Source: Algibacter luteus (GTDB taxonomy: Bacteria > Bacteroidota > Bacteroidia > Flavobacteriales > Flavobacteriaceae). From it: a stretch of 64,000 nt of DNA. Positions 41,336-50,705 of this stretch are shown piece by piece. Each line of letters starts with the position of its first letter. The first letter of the stretch is position 1. Location of the stretch: contig NZ_FQYK01000001.1 in the NCBI RefSeq assembly GCF_900141715.1, forward strand, positions 771,369-835,368, written 5' to 3'. The position numbers and the translations under genes were made by a program. Under the pieces are notes generated by a model. It made no database searches, had not been told where the DNA came from, and saw only the letters and a program-made list of their open reading frames with translations.

Positions 41336-42493
41336 TTACTCCAACCACGATTTATGGTAACTATCGTCGCTAATTTTCATAGCCTCTTCAGTTACTTTTA
41401 GTGGCTTAAACGTGTCTACCATTACCGCTAGTTCATCGGTTTTTGTTTTACCAATACTGCGCTCTGTAGCTCCAGGATGTGGCCCGTGCGGTATGCCCGC
41501 AGGGTGCAGTGATATGTGACCTGCTGCAACATCATTTCGGCTCATAAAATCGCCATCAACGTAATACAACACCTCATCACTATCTATATTGCTATGGTTA
41601 TAAGGCGCTGGTATGGATAGCGGATGGTAATCATACAGTCGTGGCACAAAACTACACACCACAAAAGCATCGGTCTCAAAAGTTTGATGCACTGGTGGTG
41701 GCTGATGAATACGACCTGTAATAGGTTCAAAATCATGAATAGAAAATGCGTAGGGGTAATTGAAACCATCATACCCAACCACATCAAACGGATGGGAAGC
41801 GTAAACCATTTCTATAATATCATCTTGTTTTTTGACTTTTATTAAAAAGTCGCCACTCTCGTTATTTGTTTCCAACTCATGAGGCCTGCGAATATCGCGT
41901 TCGCAAAATGGCGAATGTTCTAACAATTGCCCAAACCAATTGCGATATCGCTTTGGCGTGTAAATGGGTCTGCGAGACTCTACAATAAACAGTCTGTTGT
42001 CTTCAGTATCAAAATCTATTTTGTAAATAATCCCTCTTGGGACTAACAAGTAGTCACCATATTTAAAATCTAGATTTCCTAACATAGTGCGGAGCTTACC
42101 AGTGCCTTTATGAATAAAGATAAGCTCGTCGGCATCGGTATTTTTATAAAAATAGTCTTTAGTTGATTGCTTTGGTGCGGCTAAAATAATGGCACAATCG
42201 CTATTAATTAATACCGTTTTTCTACTCTCTAAAAAATCGATTTCTGGTTTTACCTCAAACCCTTTTAAGCGATACGACTGTATATTATTGGTTTTCGCAA
42301 TTTTAGGCGCTACACTATATTGCTTTTTTATTTCCTTAACTTGAGTAGGCCTTTGCTCGTGATAGCTGTTTGTATACATCCCATCAAATCCTATAGTACC
42401 AAAAAGTTGTTCGTAGTACAAACTCCCATCTGGTTTTCTAAACTGTGTATGACGTTTAGCCGGAATATTCCCTAATTTATGATAAAAAGGCAT
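41336..42493 (-). CDS. hmgA: Homogentisate 1,2-dioxygenase
   Basis: Opens the homogentisate ring to maleylacetoacetate. The 385-residue protein has the cupin core with LVPRGIIYKI, RDIRRPHELE, the NYPYAFSIHDFEPI block, CSFVPRLYDYHP and the iron-site region SLHPAGIPHGPHPGATERSIG. This is the shorter bacterial form of the family. It sits upstream of hppD on the same strand, and together they form a two-step tyrosine catabolic unit. A fumarylacetoacetase gene is not in this window. Confidence 0.94.
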   Translation of the reverse strand: MPFYHKLGNIPAKRHTQFRKPDGSLYYEQLFGTIGFDGMYTNSYHEQRPTQVKEIKKQYSVAPKIAKTNNIQSYRLKGFEVKPEIDFLESRKTVLINSDCAIILAAPKQSTKDYFYKNTDADELIFIHKGTGKLRTMLGNLDFKYGDYLLVPRGIIYKIDFDTEDNRLFIVESRRPIYTPKRYRNWFGQLLEHSPFCERDIRRPHELETNNESGDFLIKVKKQDDIIEMVYASHPFDVVGYDGFNYPYAFSIHDFEPITGRIHQPPPVHQTFETDAFVVCSFVPRLYDYHPLSIPAPYNHSNIDSDEVLYYVDGDFMSRNDVAAGHISLHPAGIPHGPHPGATERSIGKTKTDELAVMVDTFKPLKVTEEAMKISDDSYHKSWLE

Positions 42494-42744
42494 ATTTTAA
42501 AATTTAATAAATTGATTAATAAGTACAGTCCTAAATCAATTTTAAGACGTTAAGTGGCTCGTATTTATAAAGATACAAAAAGTATGCTCATTCAGGATTC
42601 CTCTTGATGAGATAGTGAAGATGAATTAATAAGTCTTTCCAATAAAGATTCATATCTACACAAATATCGCAATAATTTTTGACAAAATATGATTCATGTT
42701 ATTCATGGGATATTTGCATGATTATGTAAAAGCCTAATTAACAA

Positions 42745-44985
42745 TTAAAACCAATAACCAATATTAAAAAACCAAGTGCCGTCTTTTCGCTCTGGTGAGT
42801 AACTGTATTTAGCTTGTACAGGGCCTAAAAAAGTTTCAATGGCATAACCTAAGGCATAGCCCCTGTAATCTGGCAACGTAAACCATTCACCAGTATCAAA
42901 AATATCATCATCAATATTTGCCCAATTGCCTTCTAGCGTGATATGGTGCTTTTTAAATATTTCATAATCTGCTACTAAAGATGCTTTTACGTAGCTATTA
43001 CCTGTTAATGATATAAAATCGTAACCTAAAAATGGAATAAAATTGTTTATTAAGTTATTGCCGTATCCACCCAAAGCAAAATCTAATGTTCTTCTTGATT
43101 TATCGCCTAGTTTAAATCCGCCACTGGTTTTTAAATTAATGGCTAATTTATCTGTAACTCCAAAGGCGTAACCCATATCGGCTTTAGCTATTGAAAAATT
43201 CTCAAAATCTTCAATAAATTCCGAAGCGTATAGATAAATATTGAGTGTTCCGTTAAAATACACACCTTTTCTAGGGAAATATTTTTCGTCGTAAGTATCT
43301 AATTTTAGGTTTCCCACAAGGCTCAAATAATCTGTTTTTTCAAATTGAAATTCACCTGTAGAATTTTCATTAAATATGGTTTCAGAATTAATTTCTAAAC
43401 GCTTATGTTCGGCTCCAATACTCAACGAAAAATCTCGCCTAAACAAGGTTTGTAAATAAAACTGATTGGTTTGGTCTCTTAACTTAACATCAATTTTATT
43501 TAAGTCGTTAATCGTAATTTGGTCTTCATCCAACACCAATTGGGCACTAATATTTTTATGAAATTGATTGTATCTAGATTTTAACCCAATACTCCAATAA
43601 AACCCTTTATCAATTAAATATTCGAAATTATAGCGTACGTTATCACCCAAGATTAGGTCTAACGAACCCACGTCGTTTTTAAATAACAACTGCTTTTTTG
43701 TTAAGTTTACTAGGGCTGCACTCTTGTACAGATCGTCATAGTGTAATCCGAATTTCAAATAAGTATTTATTTTAGATTCTCTTACGGTGGCAATAAAATC
43801 GTAACCTACATTTTCTTTTGTTTCTTTTAGTTCGTATTGAAAAGAATTAAAATTATTGGTTGCCACTAAATTATCGATACCTTTATTAAAATCTTTATAG
43901 CTTATTTTTTCGTTGCTTTTTAATTTAAGCTTTCCTAAAATATAGGCTCGTGTGTAATTGTTGTTCCCTAATATCTTAGTATCATTAATTATAAGGCTAT
44001 CTAACGGTTTAAAATTTACTTGCTGATTTACATTAGGGATTCCGGTTGCTAAATTTCTTAAAACATTCACTTTTGATAACGCAGCAATTTCACCTGATTT
44101 AATTATACTATTTCCTTCATCGAATGAAATGACATTAAAATCTTCGATATTTGGTTTAATATAGATATCGGTTTTTTTAACCTTCAACTTCATATCGTTA
44201 ATGGTTCTGAAGTTATTTATTTGAAGTAAAACATCCGGAGCCGACGTAAGTTCATCACGAGGTGCCAACCCATCTTGGACATCAACACCAATAATGATAT
44301 CCATTCCCTTAGCCCTTAATTCATCTATAGGATAATTGTTAACCACACCACCATCAATTAATACTTCATTATTAATCATTACCGGTTGAAAAAGCGAAGG
44401 CAATGCCCCACTTGCCATAATAGCTTGGGTTAGATTCCCTTTTTCTAACATGACTTGTTTCCCGCTTTCAATATTGGTTGCAATGCAGAAAAACGGAATA
44501 GGTAATTGACTGAAATCATCCGTTTTATTGACGTGAACTAGTAATTTTAAAAGTAAACTATAGGTATTATGCCCGCGAGAAAGTGCCGATGGTAATTTAA
44601 TTCTAAAATCATTAAATGGTAATTTTACAGCATACTTTTCCATGTTCGCACGTTCACCAATAGGAGATGAAGAACGTGGCAATTCGTCGTTTATAATCTT
44701 ATCAAAATCAATTTGATGAAAAATAGAATCGAGTTGCTCGCCAGAATACCCTGAAGCATACAACGCGCCAATTATAGAACCCATACTAGTTCCTGCAACA
44801 TAATCTATTTTTATACCTAAACTATCTATCACTTTTAAAACTCCAATATGTGCCAACCCTTTTGCGCCACCACCACTTAATACTAAACCAACTTTTGGCT
44901 TACGATTACTCAACGTGTCATTTTGCGCTTTAGCGGAAAGTGAAACGAGCAAACAAAGGGTTAATATGAAGATTTTTATTTTCAA
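42745..44985 (-). CDS. Patatin-like phospholipase with C-terminal outer-membrane barrel
   Basis: A signal peptide (to about residue 20, SAKAQ) is followed by a patatin domain: LVLSGGGAKGLAHIGVLKVI (35-54), the nucleophile elbow GTSMGS with Ser67, and DGGVVNNYP supplying the catalytic Asp. The middle (about 330-410) looks like a POTRA-type segment. The C-terminal 330 residues are beta-barrel-like and end with FFNIGYWF and a terminal Phe, as in Omp85-like and PlpD-like proteins. This is a type Vd-like autotransporter architecture. It is 50 bp downstream of uvrC on the same strand and may share its transcript. Confidence 0.9.
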   Translation of the reverse strand: MKIKIFILTLCLLVSLSAKAQNDTLSNRKPKVGLVLSGGGAKGLAHIGVLKVIDSLGIKIDYVAGTSMGSIIGALYASGYSGEQLDSIFHQIDFDKIINDELPRSSSPIGERANMEKYAVKLPFNDFRIKLPSALSRGHNTYSLLLKLLVHVNKTDDFSQLPIPFFCIATNIESGKQVMLEKGNLTQAIMASGALPSLFQPVMINNEVLIDGGVVNNYPIDELRAKGMDIIIGVDVQDGLAPRDELTSAPDVLLQINNFRTINDMKLKVKKTDIYIKPNIEDFNVISFDEGNSIIKSGEIAALSKVNVLRNLATGIPNVNQQVNFKPLDSLIINDTKILGNNNYTRAYILGKLKLKSNEKISYKDFNKGIDNLVATNNFNSFQYELKETKENVGYDFIATVRESKINTYLKFGLHYDDLYKSAALVNLTKKQLLFKNDVGSLDLILGDNVRYNFEYLIDKGFYWSIGLKSRYNQFHKNISAQLVLDEDQITINDLNKIDVKLRDQTNQFYLQTLFRRDFSLSIGAEHKRLEINSETIFNENSTGEFQFEKTDYLSLVGNLKLDTYDEKYFPRKGVYFNGTLNIYLYASEFIEDFENFSIAKADMGYAFGVTDKLAINLKTSGGFKLGDKSRRTLDFALGGYGNNLINNFIPFLGYDFISLTGNSYVKASLVADYEIFKKHHITLEGNWANIDDDIFDTGEWFTLPDYRGYALGYAIETFLGPVQAKYSYSPERKDGTWFFNIGYWF

Positions 44986-45035
44986 ATTTTTTTTAATTGA
45001 AATGACTCTTTTGCGACAATACGATTGAAAGTTTG

Positions 45036-46829
45036 TTACTTTTCATGATAATAATTATACACTTTTTCAGCGCGCGATACGCCAACAACAGCTTCTAACT
45101 CGTCTAATTTGGCATTGGCCACACGTTTAGCAGACTTAAAATGTCTTAGTAATTCTAACACGGTTTTTTCGCCCACTCCAGGAATGGTTTCCAATTCTGT
45201 GTTTAACGCAGTTTTACTACGCTTATTTCTGTGATGTTCTATTCCGAAACGATGTGCTTCGTTTCTTAGCTGTTGAATAATTTTTAGGGTTTCGCTTTTT
45301 TTATCTAAATATAAGGGAATTGGATCGTTTGGGTAAAATAATTCTTCTAAACGTTTTGCAATTCCGATAATGGCAATTTTTCCTCTTAATTCGAGGGCAT
45401 CTAAACTTTTTAAAGCTGATGATAGTTGTCCTTTCCCTCCGTCAATAATTATAAGCTGCGGCAAGGGTTGGTTTTCTTCAACCAAACGTTTGTATCTGCG
45501 ATATACCACTTCTTCCATTGAGGCGAAATCGTCCGGACCTTCAACAGTTTTTATATTAAAATGGCGGTAATCTTTCTTACTTGGTTTTCCGTTTTTAAAA
45601 ACCACACATGCCGCTACTGGATGTGTGCCTTGAATGTTTGAATTATCGAAACACTCAATATGCCGTGGCTCTTCCAAAAGTCTTAAATCGGCTTTCATTT
45701 GTGCCATAATTCTATTGGCATGCCTATCTGGATCTACAATTTTATCTTGTTTAAATCGCTCCATGCGGTAATATTTAGCATTGCGGAGTGATAAATCTAA
45801 AATGTGTTTTTTATCGCCTAACTTCGGCACGGTGACTTTTACTTCTTCGCCTAAATCGACTTTAAAAGGTACGTATATTTCTTTAGAATTGGAATTGAAA
45901 CGCTGCCGAATTTCGGTAATGGCAAGCTCCAACAATTCCTTATCTTTTTCATCCAATTTCTTTTTTATCTCTAGCGTATGCGAACGAATTATTGAACCAT
46001 ATGATAACTGCAGAAAATTAACGTAACCATAACTTTCGTCGCTCATAATAGAAAACACATCTACATTGCTAATTTTAGGGTTTACTATGGTAGATTTAGC
46101 TTGGTAATTTTCTAATACCTCTACTTTTTCTTTTATCTTTTGGGCCTCTTCAAATTGCATATTGGCCGCATAATCTTTCATTTGCTTTTTAAACTGCTGC
46201 AGCGAATCTTTAAAATTGCCTTTTAAAATTTCTTTTATAGCCTTAATGTTTTCGTTGTATTCTGCCTCGGTTTCTAGACCTTCACACGGTCCTTTACAAT
46301 TCCCCAAATGGTATTCTAAACAAACTTTATACTTGCCTGCTTCTACTTTTTCTTGAGATAAATTAAAGTTACAAGTACGCAGACTATACAAACCTCTTAT
46401 TAAATCAAGCAAGGTGTGTACTGTTTTTCCGCTGGTATAAGGCCCAAAATATTCGCCACTGCCCTTAAAAACGCGTCGAGTAGAAAATACTCTGGGAAAA
46501 CGTTCTTTTTTTATGCAAATCCATGGATATGATTTGTCGTCTTTTAGCAATACATTGTAGCGAGGTTTGTGTTTTTTAATGAGGTTATTTTCTAATAATA
46601 ACGCATCGGTTTCAGTCTCTACTACAATGTGTTTTATGTTGGCAATCTTTTTAACTAAGACTCGCGTCTTACCATTTTCGTGCGTTTTAGTAAAGTAAGA
46701 ACTTACCCGTTTTTTTAAGTTTTTTGCTTTCCCAACGTATATTATAGTCCCTTCTTTATCGTAATATTGATAAACTCCGGGTTGGTTTGGTAGCGTTTTT
46801 AATTGTATCTCTAAATCGGGGGTATCCAT
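45036..46829 (-). CDS. uvrC: Excinuclease ABC subunit C
   Basis: UvrC makes the two incisions in nucleotide excision repair. The 597-residue protein has the GIY-YIG domain (GVYQYYDKEGTIIYVGKAKN, 18-37) for the 3' cut and the UVR motif near residue 205-240 (DYAANMQFEEAQKIKEKVE). The RNase H-like endonuclease domain contains ECFDNSNIQGTHPVAACVVF and IIDGGKGQL for the 5' cut. The helix-hairpin-helix tail is LETIPGVGEKTVLELLRHF. Full family length and no defects. It is divergent from the rimB operon with a repeat element in the spacer. Confidence 0.97.
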   Translation of the reverse strand: MDTPDLEIQLKTLPNQPGVYQYYDKEGTIIYVGKAKNLKKRVSSYFTKTHENGKTRVLVKKIANIKHIVVETETDALLLENNLIKKHKPRYNVLLKDDKSYPWICIKKERFPRVFSTRRVFKGSGEYFGPYTSGKTVHTLLDLIRGLYSLRTCNFNLSQEKVEAGKYKVCLEYHLGNCKGPCEGLETEAEYNENIKAIKEILKGNFKDSLQQFKKQMKDYAANMQFEEAQKIKEKVEVLENYQAKSTIVNPKISNVDVFSIMSDESYGYVNFLQLSYGSIIRSHTLEIKKKLDEKDKELLELAITEIRQRFNSNSKEIYVPFKVDLGEEVKVTVPKLGDKKHILDLSLRNAKYYRMERFKQDKIVDPDRHANRIMAQMKADLRLLEEPRHIECFDNSNIQGTHPVAACVVFKNGKPSKKDYRHFNIKTVEGPDDFASMEEVVYRRYKRLVEENQPLPQLIIIDGGKGQLSSALKSLDALELRGKIAIIGIAKRLEELFYPNDPIPLYLDKKSETLKIIQQLRNEAHRFGIEHHRNKRSKTALNTELETIPGVGEKTVLELLRHFKSAKRVANAKLDELEAVVGVSRAEKVYNYYHEK

Positions 46830-47016
46830 TACGGTAAAGGTAATTATTTTAATACTTTTTTTAAGTGAATTTACCCGTGATTTAATATTTTGAAAATTAA
46901 ATTGATTTTTGTTTTTTGAATGGATTAATTATCTACATTGCGCCTCTTTTTAAAAAAGGTAAGGTGTTATATAAATAACAAAAAGAACGCCTTAAAACTG
47001 TTGTTGACGCATGGGT

Positions 47017-47103
47017 GCGTTAGGGATTGTAGTGGTTAGCTTTTGGTGAGGCGCGCATCGAGCCAAAACTATTAACGAAAAGCCCGACCCTTGTGGTAAC
47101 GCC
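47017..47103 (+). repeat. Palindromic intergenic element, family 1, copy C
   Basis: The element starts GCGTTAGGGATTGTAGTGG and ends TTGTGGTAACGCC. The inner stem is AGCTTTTGG / CCAAAACT with the loop TGAGGCGCGCATCGAG. It ends 21 bp before the GTG start of the retropepsin-like gene, so it would lie in that operon's 5' leader. Confidence 0.88.
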
Positions 47104-47124
47104 CGAAAAAATAAAGATAAAAAA

Positions 47125-47559
47125 GTGAGTAAAAAAATTCTTGGACGAACAGATATTGTAGATTTTCCGAAATTGGGATTGTTTAATATTGACGTGAAAA
47201 TGGATACAGGTGCCTATACCTCGACCATACATTGCTCTGAAATTATTGAAAAAGACAATACATTGCTTTGTATTTTTAATAGTGAAGTGCATAAAAATTT
47301 TGGTAAAACGGAGATTGTTTTTGACACGTTTTGGCGAACTGACGTAAAAAGCAGCAATGGTTTTAAGGAAAATAGGTATAAAGTGAAAAGTGAAGTAGTA
47401 TTTTTTGGTAAAACGTACAAGATTAACTTAACTTTAAGCACTAGAGACGCTATGAAATTTCCTGTTTTAATTGGGAGGCAATTTTTAAGACAAAAATTTA
47501 TGGTTGATGTAGATTTGGAAAACGTTTCTTTTCACGCTAATCGCACAAAGCAAATATGA
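47125..47559 (+). CDS. ATP-dependent zinc protease/retropepsin-like protein (RimB-like)
   Basis: The start codon is GTG at 47125. The 144-residue protein has the pepsin-like catalytic triplet in [13 protein letters not shown] (Asp27-Thr28-Gly29-Ala30) and the second conserved block [20 protein letters not shown]. These are the marks of the RimB/PF05618 family, which accompanies RimK-type ATP-grasp ligases. RimB-type proteases trim glutamate tails added to ribosomal protein S6 by RimK in Pseudomonas (known); the same partnership is likely here because the stop overlaps the rimK start (ATGA, 47556-47559). Confidence 0.88.
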   Translation: MSKKILGRTDIVDFPKLGLFNIDVKMDTGAYTSTIHCSEIIEKDNTLLCIFNSEVHKNFGKTEIVFDTFWRTDVKSSNGFKENRYKVKSEVVFFGKTYKINLTLSTRDAMKFPVLIGRQFLRQKFMVDVDLENVSFHANRTKQI

Positions 47560-48431
47560 ATATAGTAATACTATCGAGAAATTCGAATTTATACTCTACC
47601 GACCGTTTGGTAGAAGAAGGAGTAAAAAGAGGTCATAAAGTTGAAGTTATTGACCCATTAAAGTGCGACATAATTATTGAAAAGGAAAAGCCAACTATTT
47701 ATTATAAAGATAGATATTTAGACTATGTAGATGCTATTATACCTAGAATTGGAGCTTCGGTAACATTTTATGGTTGCGCGGTGGTACGACAGTTTGAAAT
47801 GATGGGGGTTTTTACCATTGTAACATCCGACGCGATACAACGCTCTAGAGATAAATTACGAAGCTTACAACGCTTAAGTAAAGCGGGTATTGGCATGCCT
47901 AAAACGGTTTTTACAAACTATTCTAGAGATGTTGAAGAGGTGATTGAACATGTTGGTGGAACGCCGGTTATTATTAAACTTTTAGAAGGCACACAAGGAT
48001 TGGGGGTAGTTTTAGCAGAAACTAAAAATGCTGCAGAATCTGTTTTGGAAGCTTTTAATGGTTTACAAGCTAGAGTGATTGTTCAAGAATTTATAAAAGA
48101 AGCAGGTGGTGCCGATTTACGTGCTTTGGTGGTAGACGGACAAGTGGTTGGCGCCATGAAACGCCAAGGAAAAGAAGGTGAGTTTCGTTCTAATTTGCAC
48201 CGTGGTGGTTCTGCAAATATTATTAAACTGAATCATGATGAATTGAAATTAGCCATGAATGCCTCTCGGGCTTTAAAACTTCCTGTTTGTGGTGTAGACA
48301 TGTTGCAATCTTCGAGAGGACCTTTGCTTTTAGAGGTTAACTCTACTCCTGGTTTGGAAGGTATTGAAGCGGCTACAGGACGCAATATTGCTAAGGCGGT
48401 TATAACTTTTATAGAAAAAAGCACACGATAA
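47556..48431 (+). CDS. rimK: RimK-type ATP-grasp ligase
   Basis: Adds glutamate residues to the C-terminus of ribosomal protein S6 in E. coli and Pseudomonas (known); a poly-glutamate or related ligase function is expected here. The 291-residue length and the segments [71 protein letters not shown] and [14 protein letters not shown] match RimK, with the ATP-grasp Lys and Mg-binding Glu/Asn positions present. It is translationally coupled to the retropepsin-like gene and abuts the aspartoacylase-family gene without a gap. Confidence 0.93.
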   Translation: MNIVILSRNSNLYSTDRLVEEGVKRGHKVEVIDPLKCDIIIEKEKPTIYYKDRYLDYVDAIIPRIGASVTFYGCAVVRQFEMMGVFTIVTSDAIQRSRDKLRSLQRLSKAGIGMPKTVFTNYSRDVEEVIEHVGGTPVIIKLLEGTQGLGVVLAETKNAAESVLEAFNGLQARVIVQEFIKEAGGADLRALVVDGQVVGAMKRQGKEGEFRSNLHRGGSANIIKLNHDELKLAMNASRALKLPVCGVDMLQSSRGPLLLEVNSTPGLEGIEAATGRNIAKAVITFIEKSTR

Positions 48432-49406
48432 ATGACACAGGTAAATGATAGCGTTTTGCATATTTTAGGAGAAACGGTAAACCTTGGCGAAAGCAAAGAG
48501 GTTAATTTTGATGTGGCTAATTTACACACCTCATCGCCAGTAAATATTCCCGTTATTATTGAGCGTTCCGCAAAACCCGGACCTACCGTTTTATTTACTG
48601 CAGGCATACATGGTGATGAAGTTAACGGTGTTGAAATAGTTAGACAACTTATAGCTAAAGGTATCAATAAACCTAAAATAGGCACTATTATTTGTATGCC
48701 AGTAATCAATATTTTTGGGTTTATAAACTTAAAGCGGGAGTTTCCTGATGGGCGCGATTTAAACCGTGTATTTCCAGGAAGCCCTAATGGCTCTCTAGCG
48801 GGTAGAGTTGCCCATAAATTGATTCATGAAATTATTCCACACGTTGATTTGATAATCGATTTTCATACAGGAGGCTCGGGTAGATTTAACGCGCCACAAT
48901 TACGCTTCATAAAAGAAAATAGAGAACTTAACAGTTTAGCGAAAGTGTTTGGTGCGCCATTTGTTTTGTACTCAAAAAATGTGAATAAATCGTTTAGAAC
49001 TACTTGCTATAAATTGGGTAAACCTTTATTACTTTTTGAAGGTGGAAAATCGTTTCATATTGATGATGTGGTCACCAATTCTGGAGTAAACGGCTCTAAA
49101 CGTGTTTTGAAACATTTAGGGATGTTAAAATCAAATTTCAAAGCATCGAATCCTAAAAAAGAATGCATTTTTATAAACGACAGCAAATGGCAACGCGCCA
49201 AATATTCTGGTATGTTTAGAGCCTCTATAACCATTGGCTCTTTAATTAAAAAACATGATGTTTTGGGAAATATTACAGACCCTTATGGCAAGTTTAACTA
49301 CGTGGTTAAAGCCTCGAATGCTGGCTATATTATTAATGTAAATGAATCGCCTATTGTGTATCAAGGTGATGCTTTATTTCATATTACTACAAAATTAAAA
49401 AGGTAG
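48432..49406 (+). CDS. Succinylglutamate desuccinylase/aspartoacylase family protein
   Basis: The 324-residue zinc carboxypeptidase-like protein has the metal site GIHGDEVNGVEIVRQL (His and Glu), LNRVFPGSPNGS with the conserved Asn-Arg, and DFHTGGSGRFNAPQ (third His). The C-terminal half is the beta-sandwich tail of this family (KKHDVLGNITDPYGKFNY). Its known relatives hydrolyse N-acyl amino acids. It starts one base after the rimK stop. In this context it could process glutamylated or acylated amino acids made by RimK; this is inference. Confidence 0.9.
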   Translation: MTQVNDSVLHILGETVNLGESKEVNFDVANLHTSSPVNIPVIIERSAKPGPTVLFTAGIHGDEVNGVEIVRQLIAKGINKPKIGTIICMPVINIFGFINLKREFPDGRDLNRVFPGSPNGSLAGRVAHKLIHEIIPHVDLIIDFHTGGSGRFNAPQLRFIKENRELNSLAKVFGAPFVLYSKNVNKSFRTTCYKLGKPLLLFEGGKSFHIDDVVTNSGVNGSKRVLKHLGMLKSNFKASNPKKECIFINDSKWQRAKYSGMFRASITIGSLIKKHDVLGNITDPYGKFNYVVKASNAGYIINVNESPIVYQGDALFHITTKLKR

Positions 49407-49409
49407 TTT

Positions 49410-49973
49410 ATGACCAAAAATGAACTGCGAAAAAAATACAAGCTTTTACGAAAGGGTTTAACTGAAAATCAAATGGAAGCCCTTAGTTTAGCTATTTCTA
49501 ACCAGCTTCTTAAATTGCCTATTTGGGAGTATTCGTTCTATCATATTTTTTTAAGCATTGAAGAACTTAAGGAAGTTAATACCGATTTTATATTGAATAT
49601 TCTTGCTGGCAAAGACAAAAATATTCTCATTTCTAAAAGCCATATGGAAACCGGGACAATGACGCATTATCTTTTAACTGATAATACCGTTATTAGAAAA
49701 GGCCGATATAACATTCCGGAACCCGTTGATGGCATAGAGATTAAAGAGGATAAAGTGGACGTGGTTTTTATTCCGCTATTAGCTTTTGACAAACAAGGAA
49801 ATCGCGTGGGCTATGGCAAAGGGTTTTATGATAAGTTTTTAGCTAACTGTAAACCCGAAACTATAAAAATTGGATTATCTTTTTTTGAGGCTGAAGATGA
49901 AATTACTGATGTTTTTGATGGTGATATTGGGTTGGATTATTGTGTAACACCACAACGTATTTCTAGATTTTAA
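49410..49973 (+). CDS. 5-formyltetrahydrofolate cyclo-ligase
   Basis: Converts 5-formyl-THF to 5,10-methenyl-THF with ATP. The 187-residue protein has KNELRKKYKLLRKGLT at the N-terminus, the substrate region ILISKSHMETGTMTHYLL, IPEPVDGIEIKEDKVDVVF and the ATP-loop PLLAFDKQGNRVGYGKGFYD. It is the fourth gene of the rimB-rimK transcript (4-bp gap). Its stop overlaps the opposing lspA stop by 4 bp. Confidence 0.94.
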   Translation: MTKNELRKKYKLLRKGLTENQMEALSLAISNQLLKLPIWEYSFYHIFLSIEELKEVNTDFILNILAGKDKNILISKSHMETGTMTHYLLTDNTVIRKGRYNIPEPVDGIEIKEDKVDVVFIPLLAFDKQGNRVGYGKGFYDKFLANCKPETIKIGLSFFEAEDEITDVFDGDIGLDYCVTPQRISRF

Positions 49974-50599
49974 TTTTCTTCCTTTTTACCAAACGCCTTC
50001 TTATTAAAAACTATAAGCATAATAAACCCTGTACTTATCGCCATATCTGCAATATTAAAAACAGGGTCGAAAAAACTAAAGCGTTTCCCTGCGTAAATCG
50101 GGAACCAATCGGGGAAATCGATTTCAAATAAAGGAAAATGCAACATATCTACCACTTTACCATGCAACAAGCTATCGTAACCTCCAGCTTCAGGTAAAAA
50201 TTGAGCAACTTGATTATAGCTATCATCAAACAACACACCATAGAAGACTGAATCTATTATATTTCCTAAAGCACCTGAAAATATTAATGCAATGGCGATA
50301 ATTAAGATTTTAGGACTATGTTTTTTAGTGGCATCGTATAACCAGTAACCTATACCAAAAATAGCTACTATTCTAAATGAAGTCAGAATTACTTTTGCAG
50401 TTCTATCTGATATAAAAGATACAAAATCGCTAATTTTTGTGCCCCATGCCATACCATCATTTTCAACAAAAATTATCTCAAACCAACTAAAAACATCCAC
50501 ACTTTCTTGAAGCACAAAATGCGTTTTTATATAAACTTTACTTATTTGGTCGATAAGTAAAATGATGATGATAAGGATTATGGATTTTTTCAATGACAT
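49970..50599 (-). CDS. lspA: Lipoprotein signal peptidase (signal peptidase II)
   Basis: Removes signal peptides from lipoprotein precursors at the inner membrane. The 209-residue protein has four transmembrane segments and the two catalytic aspartates in GNIIDSVFYG and FNIADMAISTG. A long periplasmic insert between them (about residues 122-175) with a FPDWFPIYAGKRFSFFDP stretch is characteristic of Bacteroidota LspA. The many lipoproteins in this window are its substrates. It follows the dksA-like gene after a terminator, so it probably has its own promoter. Confidence 0.95.
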   Translation of the reverse strand: MSLKKSIILIIIILLIDQISKVYIKTHFVLQESVDVFSWFEIIFVENDGMAWGTKISDFVSFISDRTAKVILTSFRIVAIFGIGYWLYDATKKHSPKILIIAIALIFSGALGNIIDSVFYGVLFDDSYNQVAQFLPEAGGYDSLLHGKVVDMLHFPLFEIDFPDWFPIYAGKRFSFFDPVFNIADMAISTGFIMLIVFNKKAFGKKEEN

Positions 50600-50625
50600 T
50601 TAAGAGAATGCTTCATTTAATAATA

Positions 50626-50646
50626 GATTCCTGCCTTTGCAGGATT
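50626..50646 (+). repeat. Short palindrome upstream of lspA
   Basis: ATTCCTGC, a CTTT turn and GCAGGAT form a short hairpin. It resembles a dispersed GATTCCTGC...GCAGGAAT repeat that I recall from Bacteroidota intergenic regions (recollection only). Confidence 0.35.
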
Positions 50647-50656
50647 GATAAATAAA

Positions 50657-50682
50657 AAACGTCTCAATATCTTGAGACGTTT
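50657..50682 (-). terminator. Terminator of the ileS-dksA-like transcript
   Basis: AAACGTCTCAA pairs perfectly with TTGAGACGTTT around a 4-nt loop. On the minus strand it is followed by TTTATTT. It is 24 bp past the dksA-like stop. Confidence 0.92.
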
Positions 50683-50705
50683 CAAATATATAATTTAAAA
50701 TAAAA

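Noticed and set aside
47020..47292. 90-codon minus-strand frame over the repeat element and the rimB-like gene start
   Set aside because: It runs through a palindromic repeat and antisense to a well-supported gene; no family features are present.
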